Notes: generated from the sequence alone by a model not told the origin. A stretch of 64,000 bases of DNA from Pseudomonas sp. LS.1a (GCF_022533585.1 NZ_CP092827.1:970001-1034000); one strand, 5' to 3'; positions 35,561 to 45,992 are shown, numbered from the stretch's first letter. Program-made: numbers and translations.

Positions 35561-36919
35561 ATGCAAGACCAGAGCACGCCCGAGCGGTTACAGCGCGGGC
35601 TGAAGAATCGCCATATCCAGCTGATCGCGCTGGGCGGGGCCATCGGTACCGGGTTGTTCCTGGGTATCGCCCAGACCATCCAGCTGGCCGGCCCCTCCGT
35701 GCTGCTGGGCTATGCCATTGCCGGCCTGATGGCTTTCCTGATCATGCGCCAGCTCGGCGAAATGGTGGTGGAAGAGCCGGTGGCTGGCAGCTTCAGCCAC
35801 TTCGCCCACCAGTACTGGAGCGAGTTCGCCGGCTTCGTCTCGGGCTGGAACTACTGGGTGGTGTACGTGCTGGTCGGCATGGCCGAGCTGACGGCGGTGG
35901 GCATCTACGTGCAGTACTGGTGGCCCGGCTTCCCCACCTGGGCCACGGCGGCGATCTTCTTCGTGGTGATCAACCTGATCAACCTGACCCAGGTGAAGGT
36001 CTACGGCGAGATGGAGTTCTGGTTCGCCCTGGTCAAGGTGGTGGCCATCGTCAGCATGATCGGCTTCGGCGCCTGGTTGCTGACCAGCGGCCATGGTGGC
36101 CCGGACGCCAGCGTGGCTAACCTCTGGCAATACGGCGGCTTCTTCCCCAACGGTGTCACCGGCCTGGTGATGGCGCTGGCGGTGATCATGTTCTCGTTCG
36201 GTGGCCTGGAGCTGGTGGGTATCACCGCTGCCGAGGCCGACAACCCGCGCCAGAGCATCCCCAAGGCCACCAACCAGGTGGTGTACCGCATCCTCATCTT
36301 CTATATCGGTGCCCTGGCAGTGCTGCTGTCGCTGTACCCGTGGCAGAAGGTGGTGCAGGGTGGCAGCCCGTTCGTGATGATCTTCCACGAGCTGGACAGT
36401 GACCTGGTGGCAACCATCCTCAATATCGTGGTGCTGACGGCCGCGCTGTCGGTGTACAACAGCTGCGTGTACGCCAACAGCCGCATGCTGTTCGGCCTGG
36501 CCAGCCAGGGCGATGCACCGCGTCAGTTGCTGAAGGTAAGCCGTAGCGGTGTGCCGCTGACCGCGCTGGGCGTGTCTGCTTTCGCCACCGGGCTGTGCGT
36601 GCTGATCAACTACCTGATGCCGGGTGAAGCCTTTGGTTTGCTGATGGCCCTGGCGGTGTCGGCGCTGGTGATCAACTGGGCGAGCATCAGCATTACCCAC
36701 CTGAAGTTCCGCAAGGCCAAGCTGGCGGCCGGGATTAACCCGTTCTACAAGAGCTGGGGGCACCCGGTTACCAACTACCTGTGCCTGGCATTCATCGTGC
36801 TGATCCTGGTGGTGATGTACCTGACCCCGCCGATTCGCATTTCCGTGATGCTGATCCCGGGGTGGATCCTGGTGCTGTGGGTGGCCTTCAAGATGAAGAA
36901 GGCTCGCCAGGCCAGGTAA
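35561..36919 (+). CDS. Amino-acid permease, AroP-like (APC superfamily)
   Basis: A 452-residue, 12-helix amino-acid/proton symporter. It begins LQRGLKNRHIQLIALGGAIGTGLFLG, the conserved first helix of AroP/GabP/ProY carriers. EEPVAGSFSHFAHQYW and FGGLELVGITAAEADNPRQSIPKA are also typical. The overall pattern is nearest to aromatic or proline permeases. I do not assign one substrate. The start has AAAGGA seven bases upstream. It stands alone on the plus strand, convergent with the next gene across a REP pair. Confidence 0.9.
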   Translation: MQDQSTPERLQRGLKNRHIQLIALGGAIGTGLFLGIAQTIQLAGPSVLLGYAIAGLMAFLIMRQLGEMVVEEPVAGSFSHFAHQYWSEFAGFVSGWNYWVVYVLVGMAELTAVGIYVQYWWPGFPTWATAAIFFVVINLINLTQVKVYGEMEFWFALVKVVAIVSMIGFGAWLLTSGHGGPDASVANLWQYGGFFPNGVTGLVMALAVIMFSFGGLELVGITAAEADNPRQSIPKATNQVVYRILIFYIGALAVLLSLYPWQKVVQGGSPFVMIFHELDSDLVATILNIVVLTAALSVYNSCVYANSRMLFGLASQGDAPRQLLKVSRSGVPLTALGVSAFATGLCVLINYLMPGEAFGLLMALAVSALVINWASISITHLKFRKAKLAAGINPFYKSWGHPVTNYLCLAFIVLILVVMYLTPPIRISVMLIPGWILVLWVAFKMKKARQAR

Positions 36920-36929
36920 GTACCAGTAC

Positions 36930-37028
36930 CGACCTCTTCGCGGGTAAACCCGCTCCCACAGCGACCCCACAGGCTCCGAAAGCTGTGCGGTACCTGTGGG
37001 AGCGGGTTTACCCGCGAAGAGGCCGGTA
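36930..37028. repeat. REP pair (BIME) between convergent genes
   Basis: Inverted cores at 36937-36961 and 36993-37020 separate the amino-acid permease and the CMD-family gene. Confidence 0.93.
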
Positions 37029-37036
37029 CAGGCTAC

Positions 37037-37408
37037 CTATTGATAACTGTCGATCACTTCCTGCGCTGCACGGAAAGCATCGATTGCCGCCGGCACCCCC
37101 GCATACACCGCGCAATGCAGCAGCGCTTCGCGAATTTCCTCCACCGTACAGCCATTGTTCAACGCCCCACGCACATGCCCCTTGAGTTCCTGCGGGCACT
37201 TGAGTGCCGTCAGCGTGGCCAGGGTAATCAGGCTGCGGGTTTTCAACGGCAGCCCGTCGCGAGCCCACACGCTGCCCCAGGCATGTTCGTTGACGAAGTC
37301 CTGCAGTGGCTGGGTAAAGTCGGTGGCATTGCCCAAGGCGCGGTCGACGAACACATCGCCCATCACCTGGCGCCGAATCTGTTCGCCGGTTTTCTTGCTA
37401 TCAGCCAT
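37037..37408 (-). CDS. Carboxymuconolactone decarboxylase (CMD/PcaC-like) family protein
   Basis: This encodes 123 residues with the full CMD domain (FVNEHAWGSVWARDGLPLKTRSLITLATLTALK, HVRGALNNGCTVEEIREALLHCAVYAGVPAA). It matches the PcaC branch in length. True PcaC acts in the beta-ketoadipate pathway, but no other pca gene is nearby, so a related dehalogenase, peroxidase-like or unknown role is equally possible. It lies ten bases after the antiporter gene on the same strand and is probably co-transcribed. Confidence 0.88.
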   Translation of the reverse strand: MADSKKTGEQIRRQVMGDVFVDRALGNATDFTQPLQDFVNEHAWGSVWARDGLPLKTRSLITLATLTALKCPQELKGHVRGALNNGCTVEEIREALLHCAVYAGVPAAIDAFRAAQEVIDSYQ

Positions 37409-37418
37409 GTTGTTTTCC

Positions 37419-38504
37419 TTAGTGTTGGCGGCGCCAGGCTCGTATGGTGGTGTACAGCAACACCATGGCGAGCACCGGCAGTACGTAGAACAGCATCAAC
37501 CGCTCCAGGCGGCCGGCCAGTGGCATGCCCATGGTAAACGCCGCGACGTGCAGCCCATAGGCCAGGTACAGGCAGAGGAACACCAGGCCTTCGGCGCGGG
37601 TGATGCGGTAGCCGGAATAGAACACCGGCAGGCTCAGCGCGGCAACACCGAGCATCACCGGCAGGTCGAAGGCCAGGGCGTTGGGCGAGATCGACAGTGG
37701 CTCGGGGGTGACCACTGCGGTCAGGCCCAGCACGGCCAGCAGGTTGAACAGGTTGCTGCCGATCACTGTGCCTACGGCGATTTCCCGTTCGCCGCGCAGG
37801 GCGGCGATCAGCGCGGCGGCCAGTTCCGGCAGGGAGGTGCAGATGGCAACGACGGTCAGGCCGATGATGCGCTCGGACAGGCCCAGGTCGGTGGCCACTT
37901 CTACGGCGGCCTCTAGCAACAAATGGCCCGCCAGGCTCAACAGGCCCAGGCCGGCCAGCACCTGCAGCAGCGTGCCCGACCAGAAGCGCCCGGCGCCGTT
38001 TGTGACGGCGGCCGGAGCGGGGTAGGTGCGTGCGTAGTGGCGCGACTGGTGCCAGAGTATCGCCAGGTAGCCGGCCAGGCCGATCAGCAGCAACACGCCT
38101 TCGACCCGGCCCAGGTGGCCGTTGGCGGATAACGCGTAGACCAGGGCGCTGGCGACGATCATCAGTGGAATGTCCAGGCGTACCAGTTGCCGCGACACGC
38201 GCAGCGGGATGATCAGGGCGGCCAGGCCGAGAATGACCAGTACGTTGAAGATATTGCTGCCGATTACGCTGCCCACCGCCACATCCGGCACGCCCTGGTA
38301 GGCAGCCTGCAGGCTCACGGTCATTTGTGGAGCGGTGCTGCCGAAGGCCACCAGGCTCAGGCCGATGATCAGCGGGCGTACGTGCAGGCGCTGGGCCAGG
38401 CGCAGGGCTGCGCGCACCAGCAGTTCGGCACCGCCGGCCAGCAACAGCAGGGCGATACCCAGTTGCAGGAGGCTGAAGGTGGGAAGGGTGGCGAGGTCGA
38501 AAAT
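37419..38504 (-). CDS. Calcium/sodium antiporter (YrbG/CaCA family), apparent ATT start
   Basis: This encodes 361 residues if begun at ATT 38504, or 341 if begun at TTG 38444. Two inverted alpha-repeats are clear: GLSLVAFGSTAPQMTVSL...VIGSNIFNVLVILG and TSLPELAAALIAA...VIGSNLFNLLAVLG. No ATG or GTG occurs between the stop in the upstream frame and 38444. An AGGAG site lies seven bases before the ATT, while the TTG has none and would cut off half of the first membrane helix (FSLLQLGIALLLLAGG). I therefore prefer ATT. It begins 18 bases after the rlpA-like stop, so they form an operon. It exchanges cations across the inner membrane. Confidence 0.85.
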   Translation of the reverse strand: MFDLATLPTFSLLQLGIALLLLAGGAELLVRAALRLAQRLHVRPLIIGLSLVAFGSTAPQMTVSLQAAYQGVPDVAVGSVIGSNIFNVLVILGLAALIIPLRVSRQLVRLDIPLMIVASALVYALSANGHLGRVEGVLLLIGLAGYLAILWHQSRHYARTYPAPAAVTNGAGRFWSGTLLQVLAGLGLLSLAGHLLLEAAVEVATDLGLSERIIGLTVVAICTSLPELAAALIAALRGEREIAVGTVIGSNLFNLLAVLGLTAVVTPEPLSISPNALAFDLPVMLGVAALSLPVFYSGYRITRAEGLVFLCLYLAYGLHVAAFTMGMPLAGRLERLMLFYVLPVLAMVLLYTTIRAWRRQH

Positions 38505-38522
38505 GGTCGGACTCCTGTCGCG

Positions 38523-38903
38523 TCAGTTGCTAAGCCCTTGTACCCGCACGCGTGCGGTTCCGCTACGGATCATGCCGATTTTTTCTGCGGCGGCACGTGA
38601 TAGATCGATCAGGCGGCCGCGGGTATGTGGGCCGCGGTCGTTGATACGTACCACGACGCTGCGCTGATTGGCCAGGTTGGTCACCCGTACCCGGGTGCCG
38701 AAGGGCAGGCTACGGTGGGCGGCGGTGAGGCCGTGCTGGTTGAACGGTTCGCCGCTGGCGGTGCGTTTGCCATGATGGCGCGCGCCGTAATAGGAGGCGG
38801 TGCCGGTCTTGTCGTAGCCGTCGGGGTCGACGTCGACGTCCTGGCTGGCGCAGCCGGCCAGCAGGGAGAGGAGGGCGAGGGTGCTCAGGGATCGTTTTAG
38901 CAA
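38523..38903 (-). CDS. rlpA: RlpA-like double-psi beta-barrel lipoprotein
   Basis: This encodes 126 residues from the TTG at 38903, which has GGAG eight bases upstream. The ATG at 38927, eight codons earlier, lies inside a REP element and has no ribosome site. The lipobox LAGC is at Cys18, so this is a lipoprotein. The DPBB domain reads [20 protein letters not shown]...[23 protein letters not shown]...LIDLSRAAA. RlpA proteins cut denuded peptidoglycan glycans. This short form lacks the C-terminal SPOR domain, so septal targeting is uncertain. Confidence 0.88.
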   Translation of the reverse strand: MLKRSLSTLALLSLLAGCASQDVDVDPDGYDKTGTASYYGARHHGKRTASGEPFNQHGLTAAHRSLPFGTRVRVTNLANQRSVVVRINDRGPHTRGRLIDLSRAAAEKIGMIRSGTARVRVQGLSN

Positions 38904-38920
38904 TTCAGATGCTCCGATAT

Positions 38921-39009
38921 GGCCCATTCGCGGCTAAAGCCGCTCCCACAGGGATATCACCGCTGTCGAGAGCAGCGCTGTACCTGTGGGAGCGGCTTCA
39001 GCCGCGAAC
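38921..39009. repeat. REP pair of the GGCTAAAGCC subtype between gatB and rlpA
   Basis: Cores CGCGGCTAAAGCCGCTCCCACAGG and CCTGTGGGAGCGGCTTCAGCCGCG form a subtype distinct from the GGTAAACCC type. It is followed by a GCGAGGGC/GCCCTCG hairpin (39008-39027) that lies just past the gatB stop. Confidence 0.88.
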
Positions 39010-39047
39010 GAGGGCGAAGCCCTCGCAGGACTACAGGGATAAAACAA

Positions 39048-40493
39048 TCACCCTTCGAGCTTGGCCTTGAGCAATTGGTTCACTTGCCCCGGGTTGGCCT
39101 TGCCTTTGGAGGCTTTCATCGCCTGGCCGACGAAGAAGCCGAACATCTTGCCACGCTTGGCCTCGTCGGCTGCGCGGTACTGTTCGACCTGCTCGGCGTT
39201 GGCCGCCAGCATTTCGTCGAGCATCTTGTCGATCGCACCGGTATCGGTGACCTGCTTCAGGCCTTTGCTTTCGATGATGCTGTCGGCATCGCCTTCACCG
39301 GCAGCCATGGCCTCGAACACAGTCTTGGCGATCTTGCCGCTGATGGTGTTGTCGCGAATACGCAACAGCATGCCGCCCAGCTGCGCGGCGCTGACCGGCG
39401 CCTGGTCGATCTCGATGCCCAGCTTGTTCAGCAGGCTGCCCAGTTCGACCATGACCCAGTTGGCAGCCAGCTTGGCGTCGCCACCGATTCTCACCACTTC
39501 CTCGAAGTAGTCCGCCTGTTCGCGGCTGGATGCCAGCACGTTGGCGTCGTAGGCCGACAGACCGTACTGGCTCTGGAAGCGCTCGACCTTCTGCGTTGGC
39601 AGCTCCGGCAAGCCGGCACGGACGGTTTCGAGGAAGCTGTCCTCGATGACCACCGGCAGCAGGTCCGGGTCGGGGAAGTAACGGTAGTCGTTGGCTTCCT
39701 CCTTGCTGCGCATGGAGCGGGTCTCGTCTTTGTTCGGGTCGTACAGGCGGGTTTCCTGCACCACTTTGCCGCCGTCCTCGATCAGGTCGATCTGGCGCTG
39801 GATCTCGCTGTTGATCGCGCGCTCGATGAAGCGGAACGAGTTGACGTTCTTGATCTCGCAGCGGGTGCCGAACTCGGTCTGGCCTTTCGGGCGGATCGAC
39901 ACGTTGCAGTCGCAGCGCAGCGAGCCTTCGGCCATGTTGCCGTCGCAGATGCCCAGGTAACGTACCAGCGCGTGGATCGCCTTGACGTAGGCCACCGCTT
40001 CCTTGGCGCTGCGCATGTCCGGCTCGGAAACGATTTCCAGCAGCGGGGTGCCGGCACGGTTCAGGTCGATGCCGGTGGAGCCGCTGAAGTCTTCGTGCAG
40101 GCTCTTGCCGGCGTCTTCTTCCAGGTGCGCGCGGGTTACCCCGATGCGCTTGATGGTGCCGTCTTCCAGGGCGATGTCCAGGTGGCCCTTGCCGACGATC
40201 GGCAGGTCCATCTGGCTGATCTGGTAGCCCTTGGGCAGGTCGGGGTAGAAGTAGTTCTTGCGTGCGAACACGTTGCGCTTGCCGATCTCGGCATCGATGG
40301 CCAGGCCGAACATGCACGCCATGCGCACGGCTTCCTGGTTCAGTACCGGCAGTACGCCTGGCATGCCCAGGTCAACCAGGCTGGCCTGGGTGTTCGGCTC
40401 GGAACCGAAGGTGGTGGCGCTGCCGGAGAAGATCTTCGACTGGGTGGCGAGCTGAGTGTGGATTTCCAGCCCGATCACAACTTCCCATTGCAT
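39048..40493 (-). CDS. gatB: Aspartyl/glutamyl-tRNA amidotransferase subunit B (GatB)
   Basis: A 481-residue GatB, starting [24 protein letters not shown]. It contains the kinase-like core ([27 protein letters not shown]) and the C-terminal GatB/YqeY helical domain ([23 protein letters not shown]). With GatA and GatC it amidates misacylated Asp-tRNA-Asn (and Glu-tRNA-Gln). Last gene of gatCAB, 11 bases after gatA. Confidence 0.97.
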   Translation of the reverse strand: MQWEVVIGLEIHTQLATQSKIFSGSATTFGSEPNTQASLVDLGMPGVLPVLNQEAVRMACMFGLAIDAEIGKRNVFARKNYFYPDLPKGYQISQMDLPIVGKGHLDIALEDGTIKRIGVTRAHLEEDAGKSLHEDFSGSTGIDLNRAGTPLLEIVSEPDMRSAKEAVAYVKAIHALVRYLGICDGNMAEGSLRCDCNVSIRPKGQTEFGTRCEIKNVNSFRFIERAINSEIQRQIDLIEDGGKVVQETRLYDPNKDETRSMRSKEEANDYRYFPDPDLLPVVIEDSFLETVRAGLPELPTQKVERFQSQYGLSAYDANVLASSREQADYFEEVVRIGGDAKLAANWVMVELGSLLNKLGIEIDQAPVSAAQLGGMLLRIRDNTISGKIAKTVFEAMAAGEGDADSIIESKGLKQVTDTGAIDKMLDEMLAANAEQVEQYRAADEAKRGKMFGFFVGQAMKASKGKANPGQVNQLLKAKLEG

Positions 40494-40504
40494 GTGTGAA
40501 TTCC

Positions 40505-41956
40505 TCAGAAGCCGTTGGGGGCGCGGGTGTGCCAGTCGGTCACTTGCTGGTAGCGGTGCGCGACGTTGAGCAGGCGGCCTTCCTGGAAGTATGGCGCCAG
40601 CAGTTGCACGCCGACCGGCAGGCCGTCGACGAAGCCGGCTGGCATCGACAGGCCCGGCAGGCCCGCCAGGTTGGCGGTGATGGTGTAGACGTCTTCCAGG
40701 TAGGCGGCGACCGGGTCGCTGCTCTTGGCGCCGAGCTTCCAGGCCGGGTTTGGCGTGGTCGGGCCGAGGATCAGGTCGACGTCGTTGAAGGCTGCCATGA
40801 AGTCGTTCTTGATCAGGCGGCGGATCTGTTGCGCCTTCACGTAGTAGGCGTCGTAGTAGCCAGCCGACAGGGCGTAGGTGCCGACCATGATGCGGCGCTG
40901 CACTTCGACGCCGAAGCCTTCGCCACGGGAACGCTTGTACAGGTCGGTGAGGTCTTTCGGGTTTTCGCAGCGGTAGCCGAAGCGCACGCCGTCGAAACGC
41001 GACAGGTTGGACGAGGCTTCAGCGGGGGCGATCACGTAGTAGGCCGGGATGGCGTGCTGCATGTTCGGCAGGCTGATTTCCTTGACCACCGCGCCGAGCT
41101 TTTCCAGTTCCTTGACGCTGGCCTGGACCAGGTCGGCAATGCGTGGGTCCAGGCCGGCCCCGAAGTATTCCTTCGGCAGGCCGATGCGCAGGCCCTGCAG
41201 CGAAGCATTCAGGTTGGCGCTGTAGTCCGGCACCGGCTCTTCGATGCTGGTGGAGTCCTTGGCGTCGAAGCCGGCCATGCCTTGCAGCAGCAGGGCGCAG
41301 TCTTCGGCGGTGCGGGCCAGCGGGCCACCCTGGTCGAGGCTGGAGGCGTAGGCGATCATGCCCCAGCGCGACACGCGACCGTAGGTCGGCTTGAGGCCGG
41401 TGAGGTTGGTCAGTGCCGCCGGTTGGCGGATCGAGCCGCCGGTGTCGGTGCCGGTGGTGGCCGGCAGCAGGCGCGCAGCCACCGCCGCGGCCGAACCGCC
41501 CGACGAGCCGCCCGGGACGTGCTCGAGGTTCCAGGGGTTCTTCACCGCGCCGTAGTAGCTGGATTCGTTGGCCGAACCCATGGCGAATTCGTCCATGTTG
41601 GTCTTGCCCAGGGTGACCATGCCGGCATCGGCCAGCTTGGCAACCACGGTGGCGTCATACGGCGCCTTGAAGTTGTCGAGCATCTTCGAGCCGCAGCTGG
41701 TGCGTACGCCGTTGGTGCAGAACAGGTCCTTGTGGGCGATCGGGGCACCCAGCAGCGCGCCGGTTTCGCCAGCGGCGCGACGGGCGTCGGCGGCACGCGC
41801 CTGGCCCAGGGCCAGGTCTTCGGTGACGCTGATGAAGCTGTTGATTTGCGGGTCGAGCTGCTTGATGCGCGCCAGCAGGGCGCCGGTCAGCTCTTCGGAG
41901 GAAAACGACTTGTCGGCGAGTCCGCGGGCGATCTCGGCCAGGGTCAATTGATGCAT
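40505..41956 (-). CDS. gatA: Aspartyl/glutamyl-tRNA amidotransferase subunit A (GatA)
   Basis: A 483-residue amidase-signature protein that releases ammonia from glutamine. The Lys-Ser-Ser triad is visible as K in [10 protein letters not shown], the serine of [11 protein letters not shown], and the nucleophile region [16 protein letters not shown]. It begins [23 protein letters not shown], the typical GatA N-terminus. Middle gene of the operon. Confidence 0.97.
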   Translation of the reverse strand: MHQLTLAEIARGLADKSFSSEELTGALLARIKQLDPQINSFISVTEDLALGQARAADARRAAGETGALLGAPIAHKDLFCTNGVRTSCGSKMLDNFKAPYDATVVAKLADAGMVTLGKTNMDEFAMGSANESSYYGAVKNPWNLEHVPGGSSGGSAAAVAARLLPATTGTDTGGSIRQPAALTNLTGLKPTYGRVSRWGMIAYASSLDQGGPLARTAEDCALLLQGMAGFDAKDSTSIEEPVPDYSANLNASLQGLRIGLPKEYFGAGLDPRIADLVQASVKELEKLGAVVKEISLPNMQHAIPAYYVIAPAEASSNLSRFDGVRFGYRCENPKDLTDLYKRSRGEGFGVEVQRRIMVGTYALSAGYYDAYYVKAQQIRRLIKNDFMAAFNDVDLILGPTTPNPAWKLGAKSSDPVAAYLEDVYTITANLAGLPGLSMPAGFVDGLPVGVQLLAPYFQEGRLLNVAHRYQQVTDWHTRAPNGF

Positions 41957-41971
41957 GGCAGGCTCTATCCC

Positions 41972-42259
41972 TTACTCGATGACTTTGGGAACCAGGTACA
42001 GACCGCTTTCGGTCGATGGCGCGATGGCCTGGTAGGCGTCGCGCTGGTTGCTCTCGGTGACCTGGTCGGGACGCAGACGCTGGCTGGCCTCCAGGGGGTG
42101 GGCCAGTGGCTCGATGCCAGTAGTGTCGACCGCTTGCATCTGGTCGACCAGCCCGAGAATGCTGTTCAGTGCGTCGGTAATGCGTGGCAGTTCGCCATCA
42201 TTCAGGCCCAGACGGGCCAGATGGGCGATCTTTTCCACGTCGCAGCGTTCAAGCGCCAT
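41972..42259 (-). CDS. gatC: Aspartyl/glutamyl-tRNA amidotransferase subunit C (GatC)
   Basis: A 95-residue stabilising subunit ([42 protein letters not shown]). The ATG at 42259 has GGAG upstream. An in-frame start seven codons earlier lacks support. First gene of gatCAB, divergent from mreB. Confidence 0.96.
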
Positions 42260-42305
42260 GGGGATCTCCAGGGGAAACAAAGACCGGAATTTGGCTCCGG
42301 AGTGA

Positions 42306-43502
<1,197 letters not shown>

Positions 43503-43531
43503 TCCCGCTCGCTGTTCACGAGCGCCCGGTT

Positions 43532-43560
43532 TACAGGTAGTACGCACAGTGCTACCTGTA
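43532..43560 (+). other. Hairpin 1 between mreB and mreC
   Basis: TACAGGTAG and CTACCTGTA form a perfect 9-bp stem around 11 bases. No T tract follows. Confidence 0.65.
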
Positions 43561-43571
43561 TGTGCTGGGCT

Positions 43572-43590
43572 GGCGCCCGTTCGGGGCGCC
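43572..43590 (+). other. Hairpin 2 between mreB and mreC
   Basis: GGCGCCC and GGGCGCC form a 7-bp GC stem with loop GTTCG, 11 bases after hairpin 1. Together they may limit read-through or set mRNA cleavage and so make MreC/MreD rarer than MreB. Confidence 0.6.
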
Positions 43591-43668
43591 GTATCCGTCA
43601 ACCCGCAACCAGGCTGGTGCGTTGTCCCATGTCCAATGACCTCCTGAGTCGTCCACGAGGAACGGCCC

Positions 43669-44715
43669 ATTAAACCGCTTTTCTCCAAGGGCCCTTCGCT
43701 GGGCGTTCGCCTGCTCGTCCTGGTGGTGATGTCGGTCGCGTTGATGGTTGTCGACGCGCGCTTCGACGTGCTCAAGCCGGTGCGCAGCCAGATGGGCCTG
43801 GTACTCATGGAGTCGTACTGGATCACCGACCTGCCGCAGCGTGCGTGGCAAGGTGTGGCCGGCCAGTTCGGCAGCCGCACCGAACTGATCGCCGAAAACG
43901 AAAAGCTCAAGACCGAAGCCCTGCTGTTGCAGGGGCGCCTGCAGAAGCTGGCAGCCCTGACCGAGCAGAACGTGCGCCTGCGCGAGTTGCTCAACTCCTC
44001 GGCGCTGGTCAATGAAAAGGTCGAAGTGGCCGAGCTGATCGGTGTCGACCCCAACCCGTTCACCCACCGCATCCTGATCAACAAGGGCGAGCGTGATGGC
44101 GTGTTCCTGGGCCAACCGGTGCTTGATGCCCGTGGCCTGATGGGCCAGGTGGTCGAGCTGATGCCCTACACCTCGCGGGTACTGTTGCTGACCGATACCA
44201 CCCATAGCATCCCGGTGCAGGTCAACCGCAATGGCCTGCGCGCCATCGCCAGCGGCACCGGCAACCCGGAGCGCCTGGAGCTGCGCCATGTGGCCGATAC
44301 CGCCGACATCAAGGAAGGCGACCTGCTGGTCAGTTCCGGCATGGGGCAACGTTTCCCGGCCGGCTACCCGGTGGCCACGGTCAACGAAGTGATTCACGAT
44401 TCCGGCCAGCCGTTCGCCATCGTTCGCGCCATCCCCACCGCCGCGCTCAACCGCAGCCGCTACATGCTGCTGGTGTTCAGTGACCGACGTACCCCGGAGC
44501 AGCGCGCCACCGATGCCGGCATCGCCCAGGAAGAGGCTGACCGCAAGGGCGCCTCGGCCCCAGGCCAGCCGGCCACGACGGGCGAGCACGTTGCACCGGC
44601 GCCTGCCGCGCCGGCCACACCTGCGGCCCCGGTAGCCCCGGCTGCGCAGCCTGCAGCCCCGGCGGCCGCACCTGCTACGCCGGCTGCCGCACCCGCTCAC
44701 ACCCGGAGGCAATGA
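43669..44715 (+). CDS. mreC: Rod-shape-determining protein MreC, apparent ATT start
   Basis: A 348-residue single-pass membrane protein linking MreB to the periplasmic wall-synthesis machinery. Read from ATT 43669, the N-terminus MKPLFSKGPSLGVRLLVLVV lines up with E. coli MreC MKPIFSRGPSLQIRL residue for residue. GAGGA sits seven bases upstream. The frame has a stop at 43645 and no ATG, GTG or TTG before 43720, where a start would cut into the only membrane helix. A coiled coil (about 68-110) and the MreC beta domains (NPFTHRILINKGERDGVFLGQPV) follow. The tail, about 290-348, is Ala/Pro-rich low complexity. It overlaps mreD by four bases. Confidence 0.93.
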   Translation: MKPLFSKGPSLGVRLLVLVVMSVALMVVDARFDVLKPVRSQMGLVLMESYWITDLPQRAWQGVAGQFGSRTELIAENEKLKTEALLLQGRLQKLAALTEQNVRLRELLNSSALVNEKVEVAELIGVDPNPFTHRILINKGERDGVFLGQPVLDARGLMGQVVELMPYTSRVLLLTDTTHSIPVQVNRNGLRAIASGTGNPERLELRHVADTADIKEGDLLVSSGMGQRFPAGYPVATVNEVIHDSGQPFAIVRAIPTAALNRSRYMLLVFSDRRTPEQRATDAGIAQEEADRKGASAPGQPATTGEHVAPAPAAPATPAAPVAPAAQPAAPAAAPATPAAAPAHTRRQ

Positions 44716-45203
44716 TGGCTGCATCACGCCGCAACAACGGCTGGGTCATCTGGCTGACTTTCGCCATCGGCCTGCTGCTCAGCGTCTCGCCCATGCCGCA
44801 GTTCATGGACGTGTTCCGGCCCATGTGGCTGGCCTTGCTGGTGTCGTTCTGGACCCTCGCCGTGCCGAACAAGGTCGGCATGACCACCGCGTTCGTGCTG
44901 GGCCTGGCCGAGGATGTGCTGTACGGCACCCTGCTGGGGCAGAACGCGCTGATCCTCACCCTCATCACCTTCCTGGTGCTGTCCTTGCAGCAGCGCCTGC
45001 GCATGTTCCCCATGTGGCAGCAGAGCCTGGTGATCCTGGTGATCTTCGGCATCGCCCAGCTGATCCAGCTGTGGCTCAGCGCGCTGACCGGCAATCGCCT
45101 GCCCACCCTGGCGCTGGTCTGGTCGGCGGTGATCAGTGCCTTGCTCTGGCCGTGGATCAGCTTCGCCCTGCGCGACCTGCGCCGACGCTTGCATATCAAT
45201 TGA
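44712..45203 (+). CDS. mreD: Rod-shape-determining protein MreD
   Basis: A 163-residue inner-membrane protein with five to six helices (NNGWVIWLTFAIGLLLSVSPMP, ALILTLITFLVLSLQQRLRMFPMWQQ). It overlaps the mreC stop (ATGA), so it is coupled to it. It works in the elongasome with MreC and RodA/PBP2. Confidence 0.96.
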   Translation: MMAASRRNNGWVIWLTFAIGLLLSVSPMPQFMDVFRPMWLALLVSFWTLAVPNKVGMTTAFVLGLAEDVLYGTLLGQNALILTLITFLVLSLQQRLRMFPMWQQSLVILVIFGIAQLIQLWLSALTGNRLPTLALVWSAVISALLWPWISFALRDLRRRLHIN

Positions 45204-45236
45204 CGGCGCCGCCGCGACTGACAGGGAGATGTCTGC

Positions 45237-45938
45237 ATGAACCCACTATACTTGGCCTCCGGCTCGCCCCGTCGTCGTGAACTACTGACCCAGATCGGTG
45301 TGCCGTTCAGCGTCGTCAGTGCCCCCATCGATGAAACCCCGCTGCCCAATGAAAGCGCCCCGGCCTACGTCGAGCGCCTGGCCCGGGCCAAGGCTGCCGC
45401 CGGCCTGGCTAGCCTGGAACCTCCAGTGCAGGCCGTTCGCGGGCATGCCTGCTCCCACAGGTACAGCGCCGATCCTGTGGGAGCGGGCGTGCCCGCGAAG
45501 GCCCCAAAGGGGCCCGCTGTAGTGCTGGGCGCAGACACCGCCGTGGTGCTCGATGGTCGTATTCTCGGCAAACCGGAAAACCGCGAAGATGCCCTGGCCA
45601 TGCTGGCCGACCTGTCGGGCCGCGAGCACCAGGTGCTGACCGCGGTCGCCGTCAGCGATGGCCAGCGCGTGCACAGCCTGTGCGTCACCAGCAAGGTGCG
45701 CTTCCGTGTGATCAGCGCCGATGAAGCGCAACGCTACTGGGCCAGCGGCGAGCCCACGGACAAGGCCGGCGGCTATGCCATCCAGGGCTTGGGCGCGGTG
45801 TTCGTCACCGGCCTTTCCGGCAGCTACTCGGCGGTGGTCGGCCTGCCCCTCAGTGAAACGGCCGAGCTGCTTGGCCAGTTCGGCATCGCCTGCTGGCAAT
45901 CGCCCGCGCATACGCCAGAGGTAACAAACCAGCGGTAG
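45237..45938 (+). CDS. maf: Maf-family nucleoside triphosphate pyrophosphatase with in-frame REP insertion
   Basis: This encodes 233 residues, whereas the family is usually about 190-205. The Maf motifs are intact: [10 protein letters not shown] (N-terminus), [47 protein letters not shown] and [15 protein letters not shown]. Between [15 protein letters not shown] and VVLGADT lie about 30 extra residues ([23 protein letters not shown]...) encoded by a REP pair. The insertion falls in the loop before the catalytic strand, so the enzyme may still work. Maf proteins hydrolyse dTTP/UTP and modified nucleotides and affect septation. Confidence 0.94.
   Translation: MNPLYLASGSPRRRELLTQIGVPFSVVSAPIDETPLPNESAPAYVERLARAKAAAGLASLEPPVQAVRGHACSHRYSADPVGAGVPAKAPKGPAVVLGADTAVVLDGRILGKPENREDALAMLADLSGREHQVLTAVAVSDGQRVHSLCVTSKVRFRVISADEAQRYWASGEPTDKAGGYAIQGLGAVFVTGLSGSYSAVVGLPLSETAELLGQFGIACWQSPAHTPEVTNQR
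45431..45503. repeat. REP pair inside the maf coding sequence
   Basis: GGCCGTTCGCGGGCATGCC... and the inverted ...GGGCGTGCCCGCGAAGGCC carry the REP core (GCTCCCACAGG / CCTGTGGGAGC). Both arms are read through in frame without a stop. Confidence 0.93.
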
Positions 45939-45992
45939 CCAGCACTGCATACGCCATCCATCATTACCCAAGACCTTTGACGAGAGCCTGCC

